Assembly (NCBI RefSeq): GCF_014466955.1
Contig: NZ_AP023396.1
Span: 6,820,001-6,884,000 of the forward strand
DNA length: 64,000 nt
DNA from: Nocardia wallacei
Lineage (GTDB): Bacteria; Actinomycetota; Actinomycetes; Mycobacteriales; Mycobacteriaceae
Reading direction: 5' to 3'
Of the stretch, positions 1-11,200 are shown piece after piece; the first letter of the stretch is position 1; every line of letters starts with the position of its first letter. Below the pieces are notes generated by a model. The model ran no database searches. It had not been told where the DNA came from and saw nothing but the letters and a program-made list of their open reading frames with translations. The translations under genes and the position numbers were made by a program.

Positions 1-486
1 GCGCCGCAACCCACGCTGACAGCACAGGCATTGCAGCCTCCGGAACAGCATCCCGCACCCGGCCGAACCGCTGTGGTCTTCGACCCGTGCACATGGATAC
101 CGGACGACTCTATTGTCAAAGCGGGCTTCGATCCGAACAGCCGCACGCGCGGTAGTGACCAGACTGGCGTGCAGACCTTCCTGGCGTGCAGATTCAGTTC
201 ACAGCCGCGACTGCTGACAGTCATGTCCGGAAATGTGACTTGGGACGAGGACCTGCAGAAGAACAGCTCTCGGAGTGAGCCGATATCGGTCAACGGGAGA
301 GAGGCCATGTGGGTCCATGATCCCGGTATTCGGCGAGGCTGCGAGATTCATATGCGCACAAAAGTTGGTTTCGTTGATCTCCTTACGACCTTGACTGTCG
401 ATGGAGCGGTCCAAGGCCTACGTCCGTGCGACGGCCTACTGGAGATCGCGACCGCGATCGAGCCTTCCATCGGCAAGGACAACTGA
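1..486 (+). CDS. DUF3558 family protein, 5' end outside the window
   Basis: The reading frame is open from the first base of the window, so the true start and any signal peptide or lipobox lie upstream. The visible 161 residues resemble the DUF3558 family of secreted or lipid-anchored actinobacterial proteins: an early FDPCTWIPD segment, a central AWxxxx-like region with paired cysteines, and a conserved Cys near the C-terminus (RPCDGLL). The gene ends in TGA two bases before the ATG of the next gene. It therefore probably forms an operon with the PPE-like and EspG genes, and I infer an envelope role linked to type VII secretion. The molecular function of DUF3558 is not established. The family call is from motif memory and moderately secure. 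Confidence 0.65.
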   Translation, partial: APQPTLTAQALQPPEQHPAPGRTAVVFDPCTWIPDDSIVKAGFDPNSRTRGSDQTGVQTFLACRFSSQPRLLTVMSGNVTWDEDLQKNSSRSEPISVNGREAMWVHDPGIRRGCEIHMRTKVGFVDLLTTLTVDGAVQGLRPCDGLLEIATAIEPSIGKDN

Positions 487-488
487 TC

Positions 489-1850
489 ATGGGCCAGGGC
501 GACGCACCATTCGACCTGTACGAGTACGCGGGTCACATGCTCAACCAAGATCCCGCGGTTGTGCGCAGCACTCACTACGCCAGGCAGACTCAACACGGGG
601 CGGGCCTGGTTGAACAGAACATCTCCCACTCCGGCACCGACCCCGCTTACATCGCGGATATCGAGCACTGGGAGAAAGTCCCACACGCGGAGATCTACAA
701 ACAGGTGCAGGCGATGGACCCGGTGAGCATGCATGAGAAAGCCGGCGTCTGGAGCGACATCTCGGCGGGTGTCAGCGGTGGACTGTTCGGTTTGCACCTG
801 TCCATTCAGAAAGCCCTGTCGGAAGGTCTTGCCGGAAAGGCCGGCGATGCCGGGCAGCTGGCGGCTCGCAAGTTCATCGACCAAGCAACCGACGTGCAAG
901 AGGTCATCAAGGCCGTGAGCGTCCGGCTCAACTCGGTTGCTTACGGAGCCGAAGCGCTCAAACGCCTTGTCCCTCCACCTGTTACAACCACTCCGGAGTC
1001 GACCACTGCGGTCCAGTCCAGCGTGGCGGCGCTCTACCCTGCTCTCACCGGCGGCGCGACGCCGGGCGCCACGATCGGAGTGGGTGTGTCGGAAGACGAT
1101 CAATATCGTCTCGCCATTACGGCGATGCAGCAGAATTACGATCCGATCTACCGTCCGGCGGGCGAGAACGTTCCCACTTTCGTCCCTGTCGACTCCCCCG
1201 GTGACGACGGAAACGGCCCCGTCGACAACGGCTGGACTCCCGGCACCGGCGGCCCGAGCACATCCGGAACCGACGGCAGGACCGGGGCCGACGACGGCCG
1301 GTCCGGCACCGGTGAGCCGCAGGCGCAGACGGATCCCACCAGCACCACGGCGGCGAGTGACTCGTCGAATTCCGCAGGTAGCCAAGGGAATCAGGGTACG
1401 AACCAAAACCAGCAGGGTACGGGGACGGGCTCGCCGAGCGGCAGCCAGACTACTGCCGCGGGCTTCGGGGGTGGCACCGGCGGCCGCGGCGGCGGGTCCG
1501 GGTCGGGCGGGTTCGGGAGCGGTGGCATCGGGCGACCGGGCAGCACCGCGGGTGGCCCCGGGCGCAGTGGCACCGGTGTGCCGGGAGCCGTGAACCCGGC
1601 GGCCGCGGCCGCGCAGGGCGCGGGGCGGCCCGGGACTCCCGGCATCGGTGGCATGCCGGGCATGGGTGCGGGCGCGCCGGGGCGCAAGGGCGAGGACGAC
1701 GAGAAGGAACACAAGACACCGGACTACCTCGTCATGGACCGTGAGGAAGAGTTGCTGGGCCGGCGGGAGCGGACCGTTCCGCAGGCCATCGGCGCGGACA
1801 TCCCTGCGGCACAGACGCGTCCGGACGATCACGGAGGCCGTCGCGGGTGA
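489..1850 (+). CDS. PPE/WXG-like Gly-rich putative type VII secretion substrate
   Basis: This is a 453-residue protein. ATG 489 was chosen because it follows the upstream stop by two bases and begins the conserved N-terminal domain. Residues 1 to about 165 are mostly helical and contain an HEKAGVWSDISAGVSGG stretch, the kind of long helical hairpin seen in PPE and WXG-type ESX substrates. The remaining 290 residues are low-complexity Gly/Ser/Thr/Pro sequence ending in a charged tail. The stop overlaps the GTG of an EspG gene (GTGA), indicating translational coupling. EspG chaperones bind PPE proteins before export, so the pairing supports a secreted ESX substrate. Function beyond that is unknown. 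The PPE assignment is inferred from context and general architecture, not from a clear Pro-Pro-Glu motif. Confidence 0.7.
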   Translation: MGQGDAPFDLYEYAGHMLNQDPAVVRSTHYARQTQHGAGLVEQNISHSGTDPAYIADIEHWEKVPHAEIYKQVQAMDPVSMHEKAGVWSDISAGVSGGLFGLHLSIQKALSEGLAGKAGDAGQLAARKFIDQATDVQEVIKAVSVRLNSVAYGAEALKRLVPPPVTTTPESTTAVQSSVAALYPALTGGATPGATIGVGVSEDDQYRLAITAMQQNYDPIYRPAGENVPTFVPVDSPGDDGNGPVDNGWTPGTGGPSTSGTDGRTGADDGRSGTGEPQAQTDPTSTTAASDSSNSAGSQGNQGTNQNQQGTGTGSPSGSQTTAAGFGGGTGGRGGGSGSGGFGSGGIGRPGSTAGGPGRSGTGVPGAVNPAAAAAQGAGRPGTPGIGGMPGMGAGAPGRKGEDDEKEHKTPDYLVMDREEELLGRRERTVPQAIGADIPAAQTRPDDHGGRRG

Positions 1851-2572
1851 AATGGGAGTTCACTCCCGACGAATTCATGCACGTCTGGGCGGAGACCGGC
1901 AAGGACCGGTATCCGTTCCCGCTGAAGCTGCGATCGTCGGTGCAATGGCAGAGCGAGTACGCGAAGCTCAAGGAAGAGTTTCGGCAGCGCCTGCCGCACG
2001 GGCACGACCCCGACCTGTCGGCAGTCCTGCGCGTAGCGTCCAAGCCCGCTGTGTCCCTGCTGATCACGGGTAAGCGCAAGCGCCCGGTGCGGGCATACGG
2101 CGCGATCGACACCACCGTCGGCGTCACCCTCGTCCAACGCCCCGGCCCCACCGACGACGTGGGCGGCAACGTGATGATCGAAGTCGGCTCGCCCGCGATC
2201 GTGCCCAAGGTCTTCGCGGCCGTGCTCGGCAATGTCCCGCCCGGCAGACACCCGGCCATGGTGGAGAGTTTCGACCGCATCCGCACCGACCTCGAATCCT
2301 GGACGGGCACACAGGAAACCGTCACCGACCGTATCCGCCGCCTGCTGCGCTCGCCACGCGCGGGCTCCGGCCACATCGAAGTCCGCTGCGGCCTGCAAGA
2401 CCCACGCCCCTTCCCTCCCCAATACCTGAGCTGGGTAGACGTCGAGGGCGACGGCCGCTACATCTACCGCGAGCAGCACAACGACTTCCACGTCGAACCC
2501 TGCTCCCAACAAGCCGTCCTGCACGAACTCACCCGCATGTCCCAGCAGGGTGCAGCGGACCGGGCCGGGTGA
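1847..2572 (+). CDS. EspG family type VII secretion chaperone
   Basis: This 241-residue protein is similar to EspG proteins (ESX secretion-associated family), cytosolic chaperones that hold PPE-type substrates before delivery to the ESX membrane machine. Supporting features are the N-terminal FTPDEFMHVWAETGKDRYPFPL opening, the central beta-rich RAYGAIDTTVGVTLVQ segment and a length close to the usual 250 to 300 residues. The GTG start sits inside the stop codon of the PPE-like gene (4-base overlap), so the two are likely made together. It converges on the BrkB-like gene, whose stop codon is three bases away. No other ESX core gene (EccB, EccC, MycP) is visible, although the cluster may continue to the left of the window. 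Confidence 0.8.
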   Translation: MKWEFTPDEFMHVWAETGKDRYPFPLKLRSSVQWQSEYAKLKEEFRQRLPHGHDPDLSAVLRVASKPAVSLLITGKRKRPVRAYGAIDTTVGVTLVQRPGPTDDVGGNVMIEVGSPAIVPKVFAAVLGNVPPGRHPAMVESFDRIRTDLESWTGTQETVTDRIRRLLRSPRAGSGHIEVRCGLQDPRPFPPQYLSWVDVEGDGRYIYREQHNDFHVEPCSQQAVLHELTRMSQQGAADRAG

Positions 2573-2575
2573 TCC

Positions 2576-3586
2576 CTACCTCCTCCGCCACCACCCCACC
2601 AACATCCCCGCCACAGCCCCCACCCCGAACAACGCCGCCCCCGCCCGTCCTGTCATCCCCACGTTCACCCTCGGCTCGATGATCGCCGGTGGGGGCGGGG
2701 CAATTTCGGCTTCGGGTTCGTTCTCGCGGGCGGTGGCGGCCCAGGCGGTGGCGAAGAGGATTATGCGGGCGGTGATGTAGGCGAAGACCATGAGGCCGAT
2801 GATGGGGCCGAAGGTCACCCCGGCGGGGCTGTTGAGAACGGATTTGAGGTAGATGCTGGCGAGTTGTTTCCAGATTTCGAAGGCCAGGGCGGCGAGCAGG
2901 GCCGCCTTGACCGCGCTGACGAGGGTGACCGGTTCGCGGGGGAGGCGGGCGATGATCCAGACGAATACCGCCCAGGACGCGAGCACGGCCAGCACCAGCG
3001 AGACGATGGTGAGCAGGACGCCCACGCCGGGCGCGTTGTCGAGGCGGACCGACTTCAGCACACTGCGGCCGAGTCCGCTGCCCGCCAGTGCCGACAACCC
3101 CAGCGAGACCACCATCGCCACGCCCAGTCCGAGCAGCGCGAGCAGGTCGGATACCTTGCTGCCGAACCAATTGCCTTCGGTCGTCTTCTGTTCCCACTGT
3201 TCGGTGAGCGCGGCGCGCAGGTTCGCCATCCAGCCCAGCCCGGCGTAGAGGGCACCGACCAGGCCGACCACACCGACGCCGGTGCGCGATCGCACCGCCT
3301 GATCGATCAGATCGGTCAGCTGCCCGCCGAAGGAGCCCGGCACCTTCTCGACCACCTTCTGCTGCAGCTCGGCCAGCAGGTCCGGGTTGCGCGCCAGCAC
3401 GAACCCGGCCACCGCGAAGCCGACCATCAGTAGCGGAAACAGTGACAGCACAGTGAAGTACGTGATGCCCGCGGCGTAGTAGTCGCCGCGCTGACGCTGG
3501 TACCGCCCGCCGGCGCGGATGGCGTGGTCCAGCCACGGCCGTGCCTGTACTTCCCGTTCGATCCGCGCCTTGACCTTGCCGAACAC
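2576..3586 (-). CDS. YihY/BrkB family inner-membrane protein (YhjD-like)
   Basis: This 336-residue integral membrane protein has about six hydrophobic segments spread from residue 40 to 320, starting with GITYFTVLSLFPLLMVGF, the diagnostic YihY/BrkB signature. The family was once called ribonuclease BN in error. It is now regarded as a group of membrane proteins of uncertain transport function, and YhjD is implicated in LPS-related export in enteric bacteria. It lies 35 bases downstream of trpS on the same strand and is probably cotranscribed. The same pairing (Rv3335c with trpS) occurs in M. tuberculosis as I remember it. The start is the first ATG, following a purine-rich stretch. Confidence 0.85.
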   Translation of the reverse strand: MFGKVKARIEREVQARPWLDHAIRAGGRYQRQRGDYYAAGITYFTVLSLFPLLMVGFAVAGFVLARNPDLLAELQQKVVEKVPGSFGGQLTDLIDQAVRSRTGVGVVGLVGALYAGLGWMANLRAALTEQWEQKTTEGNWFGSKVSDLLALLGLGVAMVVSLGLSALAGSGLGRSVLKSVRLDNAPGVGVLLTIVSLVLAVLASWAVFVWIIARLPREPVTLVSAVKAALLAALAFEIWKQLASIYLKSVLNSPAGVTFGPIIGLMVFAYITARIILFATAWAATARENEPEAEIAPPPPAIIEPRVNVGMTGRAGAALFGVGAVAGMLVGWWRRR

Positions 3587-3621
3587 CAGACCTCCCGAAA
3601 CCCGGCCCCGCGAGGCGGACG

Positions 3622-6909
<3,288 letters not shown>

Positions 6910-6941
6910 TCAGCGGATCGCACCGCGCGCGATCGACTCGA

Positions 6942-7874
6942 CTACGAAACCCCGCGTTGCTCGTGATTCAACGGATCGACCCCCGGCATACTGGGCCGCC
7001 CGGAACTCACCAGCTCGTGCTCCCGGCGGCTGAGCAGCCGATACACCGGGGCGCTGGGCCCCGCGAGCGTGTTACGGAACGGGCGCGGCGCCAGCGGCGG
7101 CCTGCGATGCGCCGTGCGGACGCCCTGGGCCAGCGCGCGAAAGGCCAACTCCTCCTTGGCGCCCCACCCGATTCCGTACATCTTCCGGATCCGCGGCGGC
7201 AGGCTGCCCTGGATCAGCAGATACACCCCGGAGGTGACCTGGTGCAGTGGCGCGCGCAGCGGGTACGGCACCCGCTTGCCCGCCAGGTACGAGCCGACCA
7301 GCCGCGCCTCGTCGGTGAGAAAGACTTCGTCGGAGGCCAGATAGTCGTCGAAGAAGCGGCGGAACGCGGGGTAGTCGGCCGGGGCCGCCGTGCGCGGCAT
7401 GCCGAACAGTTCCCCCCAGCGCACATAGTCCTGGTAGAGGTCCTCCCGCTCGGCGGCGGTGAGCCTGCGGATCAGCACATCGTGCATGACCTCGGCCGAG
7501 TCGAAGGTGAATGCCATGGTCATGAACATCAGGTGCGGGTCCGTCGCGGAGTAGCCGCTGCCCGCCGGATGGTGCGGACCGGCGTCCTCGGGCAGCGCAC
7601 CCGATACCCGCGCGTGCTTCTTGTGCGTGAAGGCCAGCGCCCGGTCCGCCTCCGCCCGGCTGCCCAGGAACACCGCCTCGAACAGTTTTCCGGTGAGCGC
7701 GAGCCGCGTGTAGGGCGTGGTCCGATGCTCGGTGTTCTCGGCGGTCCCGACGTACAGCAGCGGATGAATGGCCCCGACCACCAGCGCCCGCTGGCCGTAG
7801 GTGAGGCCCACGGCTCGCTTGCGCATGACGCGGCGAATCATCGAATCGTCGGAGAAATAGCCGGTCTCGGGCAT
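6942..7874 (-). CDS. DUF2236 (MpaB/latex-clearing-type) putative oxygenase
   Basis: This 310-residue protein belongs to the DUF2236 family, which includes heme-binding rubber oxygenases (Lcp) and the ER-bound oxygenase MpaB. Visible family features are RRVMRKRAVGLTYGQRALVVGAIHP near the N-terminus, the HLMFMTMAF segment and multiple His residues that could coordinate heme or metal. The substrate is unknown. ATG 7874 was preferred over an upstream TTG/ATG ten codons earlier because GGAGG lies about six bases before it. The gene is transcribed divergently from a TetR regulator across an operator-like region, so it is probably the regulated target. Confidence 0.8.
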   Translation of the reverse strand: MPETGYFSDDSMIRRVMRKRAVGLTYGQRALVVGAIHPLLYVGTAENTEHRTTPYTRLALTGKLFEAVFLGSRAEADRALAFTHKKHARVSGALPEDAGPHHPAGSGYSATDPHLMFMTMAFTFDSAEVMHDVLIRRLTAAEREDLYQDYVRWGELFGMPRTAAPADYPAFRRFFDDYLASDEVFLTDEARLVGSYLAGKRVPYPLRAPLHQVTSGVYLLIQGSLPPRIRKMYGIGWGAKEELAFRALAQGVRTAHRRPPLAPRPFRNTLAGPSAPVYRLLSRREHELVSSGRPSMPGVDPLNHEQRGVS

Positions 7875-7895
7875 CGTCGCCTCCTCGCACAGGAC

Positions 7896-7934
7896 ATCTG
7901 GCAATAGAATCCACCAGATTTACCAATCTGGCAA
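7896..7934. promoter_or_regulatory. Operator-like inverted and direct repeats between DUF2236 and tetR genes
   Basis: A perfect inverted repeat CCAGATT-TACC-AATCTGG occupies 7914 to 7931. The 9-mer ATCTGGCAA occurs twice in the same orientation (7896 to 7904 and 7926 to 7934). The site lies 40 to 60 bases upstream of the DUF2236 start and upstream of the divergent TetR gene, the usual place for a TetR-family operator. Binding by the adjacent regulator is inferred. Confidence 0.6.
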
Positions 7935-8021
7935 GAGGAGCCCCCAGAATTACGCGGCCCACGCGGCCGACCCGCCATGTGTGCGTCCGGGGCGGGCGCG
8001 CGCCGTGCCACAATCGGGTGC

Positions 8022-8657
8022 GTGGCAGCGCAACGGACGTACGGCGGAGTCTCCGCGGCGCAGCGCCGCGCGCAACGCAGGTCCGCACTGCTCGACGCCG
8101 CGCTGGAGATCATCGGCACCCAGGGCCTGGAGAAGCTGACCGTCGCCGGGCTGTGCGCGCGCGCCGGGCTGAACGAGCGCTACTACTACGAGCAGTTCGA
8201 CGGCCGCGACGCCGTGCTCATCGCCCTGTTCGACGGCGTCGCCGAGGAGCTGGCGGTCGCCATCGTGGCGGCGTTGCAGGGGGCACCCGCCGACACCCGC
8301 GGCACCGCGCGGGCCGCGATCGCGGCGGGCATCCACGTGCTCACCGACGATCCGCGCAAGGCCCGGGTGGTCTCGATCGTCGGCACCGCGACTCCCGAAT
8401 TGCGCTCCCGCACATTGGAATCCATTCGCTCGTTCGCGAACCTCGTGGCCGCCAGCGGAATCGACTTCTACGGGCTCACGACCACCGAACCGGATCCGGT
8501 GATCGCCTTCCGCGCCACCTACCTCGTCGGCGGTCTGGCCCAGGCCCTGACGAGCTGGTTGCAGGACGATCTGCCCATGACTCGCGACGAGCTGATCGAC
8601 CACACGACCGACATCTTCGTTCTGCTCGGCGAGGATCTGGCGAAACGCCTCCGCTGA
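8022..8657 (+). CDS. TetR/AcrR family transcriptional regulator
   Basis: This is a 211-residue regulator with an N-terminal DNA-binding domain: RRSALLDAALEIIGTQGLEKLTVAGLCARAGLNERYYYEQF holds helices 1 to 4 of the TetR fold in the first 60 residues. The C-terminal ligand domain is all-helical and not recognisable as to ligand. GTG 8022 was chosen because it places the HTH at the normal distance. An upstream ATG at 7977 would add 15 residues, so the start is uncertain. It is divergent from the DUF2236 oxygenase gene, which it likely represses through the 7914 to 7931 palindrome, and convergent with the barstar gene. Confidence 0.85.
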   Translation: MAAQRTYGGVSAAQRRAQRRSALLDAALEIIGTQGLEKLTVAGLCARAGLNERYYYEQFDGRDAVLIALFDGVAEELAVAIVAALQGAPADTRGTARAAIAAGIHVLTDDPRKARVVSIVGTATPELRSRTLESIRSFANLVAASGIDFYGLTTTEPDPVIAFRATYLVGGLAQALTSWLQDDLPMTRDELIDHTTDIFVLLGEDLAKRLR

Positions 8658-8677
8658 CGGGCCGCGGCGGCCGCGCG

Positions 8678-9136
8678 TCAGTCGTCCGCGAGCGTGAGCG
8701 GCACCGCGGCCAGCTCGGGACGGCCTTGCAGGACAACGCGATACGCGGTATCACGAGTGGACCAGTAGGCGGCCGCGTCGCCCATGGCCCCGGCGAACCA
8801 GTCCAATTGGCCCGGCTGATCGGCCAGCAGCTGATCGGCGTCGCGGACCACCACCAGGTAGCCTCGCGCCGGACCGACGAAATCGTCCAGGTCGCGCAGA
8901 CATTCGTCGAAGGCGTCCTTGTTCGCGCCGAAGTAGTACGGGAACTGGAAGGCCGCGGCGAATTCGTCGTAGACGCCCGCGAGGGTGCGCATCTTGGCGC
9001 CGCGCAGCTCACGGACGCGAAAGTTCTCGGGCGCCTGGTAGCGCACACCGCTGAACTTCCCGTCGTCGGCGGCGAGCTCACCCACCACCGGACCGGTGCC
9101 GGACAGGAACTGCGACAACGTCATCGGCCTGGTCAT
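8678..9136 (-). CDS. Barstar family ribonuclease inhibitor
   Basis: This 152-residue protein is of the barstar family, cytosolic proteins that bind and block extracellular-type guanyl ribonucleases before export. The segment YDEFAAAFQFPYYFGANKDAFDECLRDLDDF is the barstar core, including the acidic helix that plugs the RNase active site, followed by YLVVVRDADQLL. It is longer than the 90-residue Bacillus barstar, with extra N- and C-terminal parts. The ATG overlaps the stop of the RNase gene by one base (TGATG), so inhibitor and enzyme are coupled. It therefore acts as immunity for the neighbouring enzyme. Convergent with the TetR gene at 8022. Confidence 0.88.
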   Translation of the reverse strand: MTRPMTLSQFLSGTGPVVGELAADDGKFSGVRYQAPENFRVRELRGAKMRTLAGVYDEFAAAFQFPYYFGANKDAFDECLRDLDDFVGPARGYLVVVRDADQLLADQPGQLDWFAGAMGDAAAYWSTRDTAYRVVLQGRPELAAVPLTLADD

Positions 9137-9615
9137 CACCGCATCCTCGTGAAGGTCTCGTAGTGGTCGCCGGTGTAGTAGGCCGAGCCGTCGCTGCCGG
9201 TGACGATGCGTTCGGCGTCGCGAGTCTGGCCGCGCTTCTTGGGATTCACGTCCCATTCCTTGTAGGCGATCGCCTTGCCGGAGGAATCCGTTCTCGCCAG
9301 TGTTCCCTCGCGATTCATCCACTGGTCACCGCCCTTGGTGCCCGGTGCGCCCGCCGAATCGGGCCAGCGTCCGGCGTCTATCTCCACCAGCGTCCGATAC
9401 GCGCGCTCGGGGACGCCCGCCACCCTGGTGGGTGCGGAAGTGCTGCTGTCCGCCTTCGCGGTCGGCTTCGCCGTCGCACTCGCGGCGACGGACTGCCCCG
9501 AGCCGCTCCCGGAGTCGGTGCCACCGCGCAGGCCGAGCACGCCCGCGACCACCACCGCCACCGCCAGAACGGCCAGCACCAGCAGAGTGCGAATTCGCTT
9601 GTCGGAGAAGTTCAT
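9136..9615 (-). CDS. Secreted guanyl-specific ribonuclease (RNase Sa/barnase family)
   Basis: This 159-residue protein has a signal-anchor-like N-terminus (about residues 9 to 30), a Ser/Thr/Ala-rich linker and a C-terminal microbial RNase domain of roughly 90 residues. Active-site residues of the RNase Sa type can be read: Glu in KEWDVNP, Arg in DAERIVTG and His in YYTGDHYETF. It would cleave RNA after guanosine outside the cell. Its ATG overlaps the stop codon of a truncated xthA 3' end (ATGA), and its stop overlaps the barstar start. The ancestral order was therefore probably xthA-RNase-barstar. A close paralogue lies at 47916 to 48383. Confidence 0.88.
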   Translation of the reverse strand: MNFSDKRIRTLLVLAVLAVAVVVAGVLGLRGGTDSGSGSGQSVAASATAKPTAKADSSTSAPTRVAGVPERAYRTLVEIDAGRWPDSAGAPGTKGGDQWMNREGTLARTDSSGKAIAYKEWDVNPKKRGQTRDAERIVTGSDGSAYYTGDHYETFTRMR

Positions 9616-9740
9616 CGGTACTGCACCGTCACCGGGGCGTGGTCCGACCAGCGCAGCGCGTACTCCGACGCCCGCTCCACCGCCGCGTGCTTCGTCCGCC
9701 CGACCACAGCGCCGCGGGGCAGGTGGTATGCGATGCTCCA
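9598..9740. repeat. Left 143-bp direct repeat (xthA 3' end plus RNase 5' end), attL-like
   Basis: This segment aligns without gaps to 12708 to 12850, an offset of exactly 3110 bases. By hand about 17 of 143 positions differ (roughly 88 percent identity). A 23-bp identical core lies at 9643 to 9665. The repeat covers the last 42 or so codons of xthA, its stop codon, and the first codons of the RNase gene. It marks the left edge of an inserted segment. Confidence 0.8.
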
Positions 9741-9746
9741 TCGGAT
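9612..9746 (-). pseudogene. Truncated 3' fragment of exodeoxyribonuclease III gene
   Basis: The frame encodes about 44 residues matching the C-terminus of the intact xthA product at 12722: YHLPRGAVVGRT then VERASEYALRWSDHAPVTVQYR-like sequence ending at the same TGA, which overlaps the RNase start. Upstream of about 9746 the homology stops abruptly. Most differences from the intact copy are silent or conservative, suggesting that one copy came from another genome's xthA rather than from random decay. It is a remnant and cannot make an active enzyme. Confidence 0.8.
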
Positions 9747-9959
9747 CGACTCGGTTCTACAAACAAGAATCGGCTCTGACCACGGAGGTTCCATGGTGGA
9801 CACCACTCCTCCGCTACACGCCTTGCTGGTCGCGCGGCTATCCGTCATGACAGACGAATCTACGTCACCGGCACCACGAATTCCCTCACCCTTGATGCGG
9901 CCAGAACACGACCACAAAGAACACCACCAACGGCACACCGAACGCTAGCCACAGGCCCA

Positions 9960-10154
9960 TCACGCGGGCTCCGTCTCGTCGTCCACCAGGCCAAGCCCTT
10001 CAGCCACGCCACGGCCGAACGCGCTTGCGTTGCTCCAAGACTGCCGATACTCCAGGTACACGCCTACGCCTGGTTCATCTCCGGGGTACTCCTGCACCTC
10101 GAAGACTCCACCGGGAAACGTGTAAAGCCTTGTGCGCCTTGGCTCTGCGTCCAT
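9960..10154 (-). CDS. Hypothetical 64-residue protein
   Basis: This small acidic protein reads MDAEPRRTRLYTFPGG, then a GVYLEYRQSW segment and an acidic tail. GGAG lies eight bases before the ATG. I do not recognise the family. It sits inside the xthA-associated island, divergent from the XRE/DUF6879 operon with about 230 bases between them, so it may share a control region with that operon. The beta-rich pattern of short alternating hydrophobics suggests a compact folded domain rather than a random frame. Moderate confidence that it is real. Confidence 0.45.
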   Translation of the reverse strand: MDAEPRRTRLYTFPGGVFEVQEYPGDEPGVGVYLEYRQSWSNASAFGRGVAEGLGLVDDETEPA

Positions 10155-10383
10155 GTCGTCTCCGTCGCCTCATGTCCGTGGAATGACACCCGGCACCGTG
10201 GATGTCGGGTTTCTGCCCGATGCCTGGCTAGTCAGAACCGTATGAACCGAGCCAGACCATGGTCTACAAATGTGCCAAAACTTGCCAACATTTGGCGATA
10301 TTCATGCAGATGATGTCCATGTCAAGGAGCATGGTCGGTGGTGCTGCACAAAGTGGCACACACCCAGATGGAGAGGCTCAACC

Positions 10384-10737
10384 ATGAGATTGCATTTCCT
10401 GGGCAAAGGTGGGTCAGGCCAGGACGACTGCCCGGCGGTGTATGCCACCGACGACGGCCGCTACCTCCTCGTCGGCTGGCGCACCGACACACCCGAAACG
10501 GTCGAGATACCTCACCTGCTGCTCGGGTTCGTGGACTCCCGGACCTACATCGGGGCACCGTTGACCGACACCGGCCGGGGAACGTTCACCGTGACCGGCG
10601 TACCCGTCACCGCCCGTGAGACTGTCTCAGAACTGAAAATGGAAGACTACGAGACAGCGGTTCTCGTACCCAAGCTAGAGAGGGCTTACTTTGGAATTCC
10701 GGCCGACACGCGACCTCTTGCGGCAGTGTCGAAATGA
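10384..10737 (+). CDS. Hypothetical protein of XRE/DUF6879 module
   Basis: This 117-residue protein reads MRLHFLGKGGSGQDDCPAVYATDDGRYLLVGWRTD at the start, a pattern I associate with small proteins encoded beside XRE/DUF5753 regulators in Streptomyces and Nocardia. GGAGAGG lies seven bases before the ATG. It contains one Cys in the DDCPAVY motif and no membrane segment. Its 3' end overlaps the next gene by 47 bases, so the two are tightly coupled. The biochemical role is unknown. Its constant partnership with an HTH regulator suggests a partner or signal protein for that regulator. Confidence 0.75.
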   Translation: MRLHFLGKGGSGQDDCPAVYATDDGRYLLVGWRTDTPETVEIPHLLLGFVDSRTYIGAPLTDTGRGTFTVTGVPVTARETVSELKMEDYETAVLVPKLERAYFGIPADTRPLAAVSK

Positions 10738-11200
10738 ACTGTTTCGCGTAGAGGTCCGAGACACCTATGGGGTGCCGAACGAAGATGAACCGTTCCAGCG
10801 GTTCATGAATGGCGAACCGTTCGACTACCGGGAATGGTTCCGGGGCTGGGCGGAACTAGTCCAATGCCTCGTGTCCGAGGGCGCTTCAGTGCGTCGGGTA
10901 CGTGTGGTTACGGTGCCAGTTGTAGATTATCAACGTTGGTCACTGACGGAGATAACTCCGCTGAACGTTGAAACTGGTGAAGACATCCGGTACCTGAACC
11001 GGGCCGAAGCGAGTTCAGTACCGGCCGACGATTATTGGATTATCGACCGGGAAACCGTCGCGTTCACACTCTCCGATTCGGATGGCCGCGCGGTCGGTAG
11101 GTCCGGTGTCACAACCGACCCGCAAATAGTCGGATTGTGCCTGAGCGAGGCACAACGACTCTGGTCAGTAGCGACACCCTACGGGGAATTCGTGCGGTGA
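10691..11200 (+). CDS. DUF6879 family protein
   Basis: This 169-residue protein starts at TTG 10691 after a GAGAGGG motif and begins EFRPTRDLLRQCRNELFRVEVRDTY, the typical DUF6879 opening. Later landmarks are FRGWAELVQCLVSEGASVRRVRVVTVPVVDYQRW and DDYWIIDRETVAF. DUF6879 genes commonly sit next to XRE/DUF5753 regulators in actinobacteria, as here. No enzymatic motif is evident and the function is not known. The start overlaps the previous gene and the stop overlaps the GTG of the XRE gene (GTGA), so all three are coupled. It may act as a co-regulator or toxin-like partner, but that is speculation. Confidence 0.8.
   Translation: MEFRPTRDLLRQCRNELFRVEVRDTYGVPNEDEPFQRFMNGEPFDYREWFRGWAELVQCLVSEGASVRRVRVVTVPVVDYQRWSLTEITPLNVETGEDIRYLNRAEASSVPADDYWIIDRETVAFTLSDSDGRAVGRSGVTTDPQIVGLCLSEAQRLWSVATPYGEFVR

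Noticed and set aside
348..1832. Long minus-strand frame of 494 codons opposite the PPE-like gene
   Set aside because: Arg/Ala/Pro-rich translation without family motifs. Antisense to a well-supported gene, an ordinary shadow frame in GC-rich DNA.
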